32,209 nt of DNA from assembly GCA_045536775.1 (NCBI GenBank), contig JAZSOD010000092.1, positions 1 through 32,209 on the forward strand, given 5' to 3'. The position numbers and the translations under genes were made by a program. Origin of the DNA: UBA4717 sp045536775 (lineage in GTDB: Bacteria > Bacillota > Clostridia > Oscillospirales > CAG-272). A model generated the notes under the pieces. It saw nothing but the letters and a program-made list of their open reading frames with translations, did no database searches and was not told the origin of the DNA. Shown here piece after piece: positions 8,361-14,741 of the stretch (positions are counted from its first letter, which is position 1; each line of letters begins with the position of its first letter).

Positions 8361-10208
8361 CTATTTCAAGAACACGGTCACCGTGTCCCGCTTTGCTTCA
8401 ACAAGGTACAAATTACCGGTCACCTTCGTAAGTCTTCCGCCGTCGACCGTAAGCGGCTCGTCCTCGTTGAACCTTACAAGCAAATATGCTTCGTCATAGA
8501 AATTTCCTATTTTCAGAATAATTTTATCCTCACCCTTTTCGAGTGAGACCGTGGAACCAATATATCTTTGTAAGGCTCCGGACATTTCGCTTGCCGTAAA
8601 GTTCCGTATCATAGGCGCGGACGAATAAAGCCAGCTTAAATAATCGTTAAAGCCCGCCTTAAGTCGCTCCCAGCCAAGCTCTGCTCCGCGCTCGGGGTCA
8701 AGCGAGTCGTCGGGGTGTGTAAAGTGACTGTTGGCGAAATGCAGATTAAGCTCTGACATTATACCGAGTCTTGTAAACTCGTCAAGCTCACATCCTGAGG
8801 CAACACGCGGAAGGTCAACGATTCCGTTTTCATCAACGTTATATTCCTGTATGCAGGCAAAATCGAGCTGATCGTCGGGAAGATATATTCCCGATATCGT
8901 TCTTATCTGCGGATACTCACTTATAAGAAACTCCCTGCCCTCATCGGACAAAAGGTTTGACGGAGGAACGTAAACAGACATATTTACGTCGGGAAAAAGC
9001 TCGTCGCAGAATTTGACAAGCTCGTCAAAAGCACCCTTCATAGCACCTGTGCTATCCCATATCTTATAATCGTATATGCCCTTGTAATCGGCACCCTCAA
9101 GGCAAAGCGGCTGATGATTGTAGCCGTGGTAGCCTATCTCTCCGCCCTGTCTCATAAGCATATTTCCGAAGTTCAAGAAGGTTCCCTTGTCGGGTGCGGG
9201 GGCGGTCGTACCGTCCACCACGTCATCGTAGCACTCTATCGCAAGTCCCGTGTACTTGATGCCGTATCTGTCGGTGAAGTTCATCATATCGGGCCACCAG
9301 ATGTTAACGTAAAAATCACGAATGGTGGTGTTGTAGTCCCTTTCTATGTACTCGCTCGAGCCCGACGGTATCTGCGACGGGAAGTCGTCGAGGAAAAAGG
9401 TGGAGGCATTTATAACGGGGTACGCCACCACGTCCTTAAGCAAGGTGTAGGATGCCGCAAAAAAGCCTCTCGTTACCTTTTCGTAAAGTCCGAAATTGTT
9501 TATAACGAATTTTCCCTCGCCGTACGCGCTTTCCCATATAAGCGGAACTCTTTTTTCATCATCCGTGTACGCGTACACCTTCGCTTTTTCGGTAAGCTGG
9601 AGAGCCAGCGCCGAATCGAACGGACTCGGAACCGCAAAGCTTCTGCCACCGCCGACCATAAAGTCAGCGTCAACGTATATGCTTTCAACCATTGTATTTT
9701 CGTATGATGCCTCGGCAATACCCATCATACCCTCTAAGATCGCCGAGTAAAGATTCTTTCTGAGTGTCAGCGGAAAATACACTCCTCCGCCCTCTCGCAC
9801 ATAGTCGGCGAGCTCCAGCACCGACTCTCCCATTGTCTCAAGGTCAACGAGGAGCACCGTCACCGCCTCGTAGCCGTCAAGCTCGGGGACCGCCTCTTGT
9901 GCAAGGTCAATGGAAAGATAACCTATCTTCATATCCTTGTAGGTGACCTCAAACTCTCTGTACGCGATAACGCTCTCGATGCTCTCGCTGTTCCAGAGCA
10001 AAAGGTCTGTTTTCGGAAGCTTCTCCCACGCTTCTTCTTTGGTAACTATTTTGTCTACGGGCATATATCCCAACGAGCGATGCTGATAGTTATAGCTTAT
10101 TCCGCTTCTCTCGATAAAGCAGATGACGGCGATAAGCGTAAATATGGCGGCAACCAGAATAATACCGCCGAATCTGAAACCGTTTGCTTTCTGCTTCAGC
10201 TTTTCCAA
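8361..10208 (-). CDS. pelA: Membrane-anchored Pel deacetylase (DUF2194, PelA deacetylase counterpart)
   Basis: A 615-residue protein with one N-terminal membrane anchor (about 14-33) and a large extracytoplasmic region. Residues ~60-260 look like a divergent Rossmann/glutamine-amidotransferase-like fold (DLETMGESVLELADYVREGG). From ~265 a NodB-like deacetylase domain follows with FFLDDFPS at 271-278 (metal Asp), HGYNH at 361-365 (metal His pair), YVPPSNLL at 413-420 and NSHFTHPDD at 493-501. No glycoside hydrolase domain of the Pseudomonas PelA type is apparent, matching the deacetylase-only PelA described for Gram-positive pel loci. The start is TTG behind AAGGAGG, overlapping the end of pelE by 13 bases. 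Predicted role: partial de-N-acetylation of the polymer outside the membrane, giving it positive charge. Confidence 0.85.
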   Translation of the reverse strand: MEKLKQKANGFRFGGIILVAAIFTLIAVICFIERSGISYNYQHRSLGYMPVDKIVTKEEAWEKLPKTDLLLWNSESIESVIAYREFEVTYKDMKIGYLSIDLAQEAVPELDGYEAVTVLLVDLETMGESVLELADYVREGGGVYFPLTLRKNLYSAILEGMMGIAEASYENTMVESIYVDADFMVGGGRSFAVPSPFDSALALQLTEKAKVYAYTDDEKRVPLIWESAYGEGKFVINNFGLYEKVTRGFFAASYTLLKDVVAYPVINASTFFLDDFPSQIPSGSSEYIERDYNTTIRDFYVNIWWPDMMNFTDRYGIKYTGLAIECYDDVVDGTTAPAPDKGTFLNFGNMLMRQGGEIGYHGYNHQPLCLEGADYKGIYDYKIWDSTGAMKGAFDELVKFCDELFPDVNMSVYVPPSNLLSDEGREFLISEYPQIRTISGIYLPDDQLDFACIQEYNVDENGIVDLPRVASGCELDEFTRLGIMSELNLHFANSHFTHPDDSLDPERGAELGWERLKAGFNDYLSWLYSSAPMIRNFTASEMSGALQRYIGSTVSLEKGEDKIILKIGNFYDEAYLLVRFNEDEPLTVDGGRLTKVTGNLYLVEAKRDTVTVFLK

Positions 10209-11080
10209 AACGCCAGCTCCTCCTTTGCCCTTGACGAGAGGTATATTCTGCCCCTATCGGTTTCATCTATAAGCTCCTTGATACCATCTGCATCTCCAAG
10301 CGCGGCAAAATAGCGAAGCCTTAGTATCACGGATTCCTCGCTCGTCGGCCACAGCTCGACCACCTTATCGATTATTATCTTACAATCGGTATAATTTCCG
10401 AGCTTGAGCTCGTTTATAGCAAGTCTTACGTAATCCTCAAGTCCGCCTGCCATTGATATTTTCTTTTTCGTTAAAGTGGAAAACAGAGTCCTGTTCATCA
10501 CCTCGACCTGACCCTGCATAAGTCCTTGCTCAAGGCAGCTCCACAGGAAATTACAGTACTCCTCAAGCACCTCGTAGTTATCGGGGTCGCGGGAATATCT
10601 GTTTTCAAGCTGTTGGAGAGTATAATCGTTTTCCTTGGATATCTCCACCATCGCGGTAACCGCGTAGTGCACCACCTCGGTGTCCTCGTTGTTTCCTGCC
10701 TTTTTAAGAAACTCAACGTATTCCTTGGGGTTATCGTTGAGCACGTCCATTATTATCTCACGGCGCTCTCTTGCCGAGTTTACAAGAAGCGCCTCCTCTA
10801 TCGGTACTATCGAATCCGCGCCCTTGCCCTCGTCTATGGTGACGCTTTTGTAAAGCTCGGACTCAAGCTTCATCTTTTCTACCTGAATATCGTATTTGCC
10901 GTCAATGTACGCGCCCACGCGCAAATGCAGTATAAGCGCCGTAACAAGTCCCCAAAGGGGGATGAGCAGCACCACGAAAAACATATATTTATGTATTCTC
11001 AGATGCCCGAAGGCTATACCGAGAAGCACTATGACAGAACAGAGGATATGTACTGCCAGAAGTATTAAATATAGCTGCAT
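10196..11080 (-). CDS. pelE: PelE-like membrane protein with TPR-type repeats
   Basis: A 294-residue protein with two N-terminal membrane segments (about 3-22 and 31-52) and a cytoplasmic helical region. Repeats such as DPDNYEVLEEYCNFLWSCL and LGNYTDCKIIIDKVVELWP have TPR character. Size, topology and position between pelD and the deacetylase match PelE, which scaffolds the PelD/PelF/PelG complex in known systems. Start is ATG with AAGGAGA, 26 bases after the pelD stop. Sequence similarity in this family is weak, so the name rests largely on topology and gene order. Confidence 0.8.
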   Translation of the reverse strand: MQLYLILLAVHILCSVIVLLGIAFGHLRIHKYMFFVVLLIPLWGLVTALILHLRVGAYIDGKYDIQVEKMKLESELYKSVTIDEGKGADSIVPIEEALLVNSARERREIIMDVLNDNPKEYVEFLKKAGNNEDTEVVHYAVTAMVEISKENDYTLQQLENRYSRDPDNYEVLEEYCNFLWSCLEQGLMQGQVEVMNRTLFSTLTKKKISMAGGLEDYVRLAINELKLGNYTDCKIIIDKVVELWPTSEESVILRLRYFAALGDADGIKELIDETDRGRIYLSSRAKEELAFWKS

Positions 11081-11106
11081 GACATATCTCCTTTCTGTCT
11101 GCTTGG

Positions 11107-13896
11107 TTAAATTACGGTTACTTCTATGTCAAGTCCCTCAAATCTCGGGAGTATTACCGCAAGATCCGCTTCGGTGGCCTGCGACAAGAGCAGCCTTAGG
11201 TGTCCGTCGCCGACGTCACCGAGAATATCGTTTGCTCTGATGCGTCTGCCGAGAATATCGTCAGTCTCGGCAAAGCTGTGTCCCTTGCGGTCGATATCGA
11301 GTGCGACGAACGAGAAGACCTTTTTCTGCGCCATATTGTTGAAGTCCTCAAGCATTGCCGCAAACTCCTCTGCCTTCATCACACGCGTACCCTCAATGTA
11401 TCGCTTCTCAAGCATTGCCTGATTATAGTCAAGAGCTCTGAAAAGCGACATCTGCACGAGGTCGCAGAGTATCTTGAACAGGTTTACGTAGTAAAGAGAA
11501 CGCTGGTCGATACCGACGGTCCAGATAAATATGAGAAGCTCTATCTTACCTGCACGGCTTACCCCCGCAGCATAGCTCGGAAGCTTCGGGTCAAGCTCGG
11601 TGTTTCTCCATATTTCGCCCTCGTACACGCGCTTGAGGACAGATGCGTAGGTATCAAGGGATATCGATTTTGTAATGTCCGCCGATATATCTCTCGATGC
11701 AACCTCAAGTCTTCCGAAGCGGCTTTCGGAATTGACCGAATAAACGCTTATGCTTTTGTTTTCAAGGACGTCCTCGAAGGTTTCCATTATCTTGAGATAA
11801 AGCTTTCTCGGCTCTACCGTATCAAGCTTTCTCGTTATGTCGAATATTTTTCCGAAGCTGTCCTTTGAGCCGATTATCTGCTTTTTGAGATCGCGTTTTT
11901 CTCTGTAGGTGTCATCGTAAAGCTCTCTTGTGAAAACAAGCTTTTCTTCAAGCAGGTCATTCTGCTCTGCCGTAAATTTGATTTTATCATCGTTTTTAAG
12001 ACGAACGTAGCCGCATACCGATCCGACGAGGAAGTAGAATACGAACGCAAGCCAGTTTGAGGGCTCGTAGAATATGGTCAGCCACTTTGTTCCAGACGCG
12101 AGCTTTGCAAAGAACCACGCAAGCGACGCAAGTCCCGACGCCGCAAGTCCCCACGAAAGTCCGTGTACCGTCGCCATTATAACGATAAAGATAGTTCTGA
12201 AATCAACTATCGAGAAATATATAGACGAATCGGTTATATGTGTCAGAAGCTCGGATAGCCAAAACATCACGATAAGCTCAAGAGTCTTTACAACCGTACC
12301 GTGACTCTCAAGCCACGCGCGAAGCTTATCAAGCCAGGTATCCTCCTTTGACTTTTTGGATAGCCTGTACTTACCGTACTCCTCCTCAAGCTCCTCGAGC
12401 ACCGATATCTTTGAAAACCAACCGTACTGATTGCGTACGGCTCTGTTGTTAGTTACAAGCTCCTTCGCCGTGTTTTCTCCGGTAAAGTCAAAAGCCACGC
12501 CGCCCTTGAGCTCCGATAAGAACGCAGACAGGTCTGAGAAGGTTATTCCGAACTCGTCGTTTATGGTAAGTACTCCCTTTCCCGCCGTCCAGTTGTCTAC
12601 GAGTCTGCTTATAAGCTCGGCAAGGTCGCCCGTGGAGAGAAAATAGCATTTTGACGTAGGCAGCTCGCTTATAACCACCTTGTCGCTCCTGTCCAATTTA
12701 TCAAACAGCATATAAAGCCAGTCGTTTTCCTTGACACCGCTATACAGGTACGGAATTCGTATTATCTTTATATCAAGTCCATGGCTCTTGGCGTAATACT
12801 CACAAAGTCTCTCGTTACCCTGTGCAAGAACGCCTCGGTCATTCTGACCTTCAAACGCGGCGTCAAGTGCCGAGAAGTAAAGGAGCTTTACGCCCTTTTG
12901 ATTTTCGCTTGAATATCTGAGCACCTCGCGCAGCTCCTCCGAGTCGCTTGCAAGGTAGCTGTCATAGGTAAGGTCTCCCGCAAGATACACTATAACGTCA
13001 AAATCATAAGTTTCAAGTATCGCTCTTACAGGGGGCTCTGCCATATTGAAAATTTTAAGTCCGCGCCTTTGCGTAAGCTTGCTCTCGCCGGCAATGACCA
13101 CGTCGGCAAGTCCAAACGCCGTTTCTATCATTTCCTCGGTCACATATCCCACGTTTCCGGCGAAAAGCACCTTCTTCGGAATAAATACGGTCGGATCGGA
13201 GATTACGCTTCCTGCCCTCTTTAACCTGTCTCTGATATCGGTGAGGACCTTATCGTTTACCACGTGAAGCAAGCAGTCGATAAGCACGGGGTCAAAGGCT
13301 CCGCACATTCCGTTGGATATCATTTCTATAGCAACGTCCTGAGACAACTCGTCCTTGTAGCTTCTGGCACTGGTGAGCGCGTCAAAGGCGTCGGCAAGGG
13401 ATACCGCCTGTGCCGACACGGGAATATTATCTCCTTCAAGACCGTCGGGGTAGCCCGTGCCGTCAATACGCTCGTGGTGGCTTCTTGCGATGTCCTTCGC
13501 GTGCTTCAATATCACGGGGTCAACCTCACTCTCGGCGCGTGCTATTATATCGGCACCGAACGCCGAGTGCTTTTTTACGATATCAAACTCACTCGGAGAA
13601 AGTCTGCCCGGAAAATTCAGAATACTCGCGGGGATCTTGCTTTTTCCGATATCGTGAAGCGAGGACGCCACCGATATCAATGCGATCGCCTCGTCGTCAA
13701 GTCCGAGCTCAGGCTTCATACGCCTTAACTGATGAAGAATAAGCTCGGTGAGCATTCTGACGTGAAACACGTGGAATCCGCTTTCGCCGTTAAGAGTCTC
13801 GGGAATGGTATCGTTGGAGATGTATTCGGTTTTCAGTACGTCAACGCCGTCAATATTCTCGAAAACGAGAACAGGGCTCTTCTTTTTTGAATCCAT
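11107..13896 (-). CDS. pelD: PelD-like c-di-GMP receptor fused to HD-GYP and SDR-like domains
   Basis: A 929-residue protein. Domain order: HD-GYP phosphodiesterase (about 40-225) with HDIGK at 81-85, HHERIDGTGYP at 140-150 and LADAFDALTSARSYK at 167-181, all intact; an extended-SDR/epimerase-like Rossmann region (about 240-515) with a weak glycine loop (FAGNVG) and no visible YxxxK; about four membrane segments (535-632); a charged coiled-coil-like stretch (640-680); a GAF domain (685-825); and a degenerate GGDEF domain (830-929). In the last, RAND (887-890) sits five residues before GDGHL, exactly the I-site-to-GGDEF spacing, while the active site is lost. That matches PelD, the c-di-GMP receptor that activates Pel synthesis. 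The start is the ATG at 13896 (upstream GGAAGGG); the open frame runs 21 codons further, but through the riboswitch terminator, so those codons are not credible. First gene of the operon. Confidence 0.9.
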   Translation of the reverse strand: MDSKKKSPVLVFENIDGVDVLKTEYISNDTIPETLNGESGFHVFHVRMLTELILHQLRRMKPELGLDDEAIALISVASSLHDIGKSKIPASILNFPGRLSPSEFDIVKKHSAFGADIIARAESEVDPVILKHAKDIARSHHERIDGTGYPDGLEGDNIPVSAQAVSLADAFDALTSARSYKDELSQDVAIEMISNGMCGAFDPVLIDCLLHVVNDKVLTDIRDRLKRAGSVISDPTVFIPKKVLFAGNVGYVTEEMIETAFGLADVVIAGESKLTQRRGLKIFNMAEPPVRAILETYDFDVIVYLAGDLTYDSYLASDSEELREVLRYSSENQKGVKLLYFSALDAAFEGQNDRGVLAQGNERLCEYYAKSHGLDIKIIRIPYLYSGVKENDWLYMLFDKLDRSDKVVISELPTSKCYFLSTGDLAELISRLVDNWTAGKGVLTINDEFGITFSDLSAFLSELKGGVAFDFTGENTAKELVTNNRAVRNQYGWFSKISVLEELEEEYGKYRLSKKSKEDTWLDKLRAWLESHGTVVKTLELIVMFWLSELLTHITDSSIYFSIVDFRTIFIVIMATVHGLSWGLAASGLASLAWFFAKLASGTKWLTIFYEPSNWLAFVFYFLVGSVCGYVRLKNDDKIKFTAEQNDLLEEKLVFTRELYDDTYREKRDLKKQIIGSKDSFGKIFDITRKLDTVEPRKLYLKIMETFEDVLENKSISVYSVNSESRFGRLEVASRDISADITKSISLDTYASVLKRVYEGEIWRNTELDPKLPSYAAGVSRAGKIELLIFIWTVGIDQRSLYYVNLFKILCDLVQMSLFRALDYNQAMLEKRYIEGTRVMKAEEFAAMLEDFNNMAQKKVFSFVALDIDRKGHSFAETDDILGRRIRANDILGDVGDGHLRLLLSQATEADLAVILPRFEGLDIEVTVI

Positions 13897-13920
13897 GACG
13901 CTAAAATCCCTTCCGAAAAA

Positions 13921-13949
13921 ATAAAAGGCCGCAACAAAAAGTTGCGGCC
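13921..13949 (-). terminator. Riboswitch expression-platform terminator
   Basis: Perfect 9-bp inverted repeat GGCCGCAAC / GTTGCGGCC with a 5-base loop, followed on the minus strand by TTTTAT. It lies between the c-di-GMP aptamer and the pelD start. The GGCC at the 5' foot of its stem is shared with the 3' strand of the predicted aptamer closing stem, so the two folds exclude each other. Confidence 0.88.
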
Positions 13950-14020
13950 AGTCAACCATACAGAAAAAACTGCTTAGGCACTAATGCTTTGCGTCCCAAC
14001 CTTTCGGCTGGTTTGCCAAT
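13946..14020 (-). ncRNA. Cyclic-di-GMP-I (GEMM-I) riboswitch aptamer
   Basis: Read on the minus strand, the leader carries the GEMM-I core: GGCAAACC, a hairpin CCAGCC-GAAA-GGTTGG with a GAAA tetraloop, then GGGACGCAAAGC, then a second hairpin with CCTAA, arm GCAG, a T6 loop, arm CTGT and ATGG (tetraloop-receptor side), ending in ACTGGCC. Start and end follow the predicted closing pairing of TGGC with GCCG. Order, spacing and invariant bases fit the class strongly. The overlap with the downstream terminator predicts that ligand binding blocks termination (ON switch). It controls the whole pel-type operon. Confidence 0.92.
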
Positions 14021-14034
14021 TTATTTACCTTAGT

Positions 14035-14063
14035 ATTATAACTCATTATTTTTAGTTTGTCAA
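14035..14063 (-). promoter_or_regulatory. Sigma-A promoter of the pel-type operon
   Basis: On the minus strand TTGACA (14058-14063) and TATAAT (14035-14040) are separated by exactly 17 bases, a full consensus match. The expected start near 14028 puts the GEMM-I aptamer at the very 5' end of the transcript. Such a strong promoter suits control by attenuation rather than by initiation. Confidence 0.9.
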
Positions 14064-14107
14064 CTCAATTGTAAAAAAATTATAAATTTTATTTAATTTA
14101 CATTTTT

Positions 14108-14602
14108 TCACGGGTCCACACACCGAAAATAAAGACTCGAAAAATTTTCCGATACGCTCTTATCGGTATCAAGATGTCCGAAGTACCATCTGCCGTATTC
14201 AACCTCGTTATCAAACTTGTCAAGAAAATCCGTCAGCTCTGCTTCATTCTGATGAGGAGCATCACCGAGCGATAGGATCGCGTTTGTAGGTGCTGTGTGG
14301 GTCAGTATTATATCCACGCTCATACTATGCCTTTGAAGGTTTGAATATGCCGCGCTATATTCCTCCCCCGTGGGCATCTCCTCTTCCAAATAGCTTTCGT
14401 GAACCTCACGCATATATCTGTCTGCAGAGTAAGCACCGCCCATAGTAAAAACTCTTTTTTCTTCACAGAAGCGCGGCTTTGCCAGCGCACGTCTGTATAT
14501 TTCAAGAAAAGCGGTGGTCTTACCGAATCCGCCGTCCGACACGAGCTTTATTTTTTGCTTTCTCTTTGAAAGAATATCAAGTGCATAGGTTGGAAAATCC
14601 AC
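14108..14602 (-). pseudogene. Chimeric metallophosphoesterase remnant with P-loop-like N-terminus
   Basis: A 164-residue frame. Residues ~50-160 resemble the second half of small calcineurin-like phosphoesterases: FTMGGAYSADRYMR near 52-65, IILTHTAPTNAI near 98-109 and WYFGHLDTD near 139-147. The first half of that fold, which holds the DxH, GD and GN(H/D) metal ligands, is absent, and the final GHxH motif reads GHLD. In its place residues ~15-40 carry a nucleotide-binding-loop-like LVSDGGFGKTTAFLEIY of STAND/NACHT NTPase flavour, without any Walker B. The GTG start has a good GGAGGAGG. The simplest reading is a deletion that joined two genes, leaving an inactive fusion; a functional short protein is less likely. 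It lies upstream of the pel promoter on the same strand and reads toward it. Confidence 0.6.
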
Positions 14603-14701
14603 AACGCCTCCTCCCCGTTTCGTTCTTTTTCTACATTAACCAATGTTTTTCGTTTTCTTCAATGGATATTGCACATTTTTTGTTCCGGAGAGAGCGCTGG
14701 C

Positions 14702-14730
14702 AAAAAAAGCACTCGCCGAGGCGAGTGCTT
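14702..14730 (-). terminator. Terminator of the SLH-domain gene
   Basis: An 11-bp stem (AAGCACTCGCC / GGCGAGTGCTT) followed on the minus strand by a T-run, 12 bases past the stop of the SLH gene. The apparent loop is only 2 bases, so the top pairs probably open. A T-run on the other side would allow bidirectional use. Confidence 0.85.
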
Positions 14731-14741
14731 TCGTTTTTTAT

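Noticed and set aside
13897..13959. A 21-codon N-terminal extension of the pelD frame starting with ATG at 13959
   Set aside because: It is encoded by the end of the riboswitch aptamer and the terminator hairpin; the next ATG has a good ribosome binding site and starts the protein proper.
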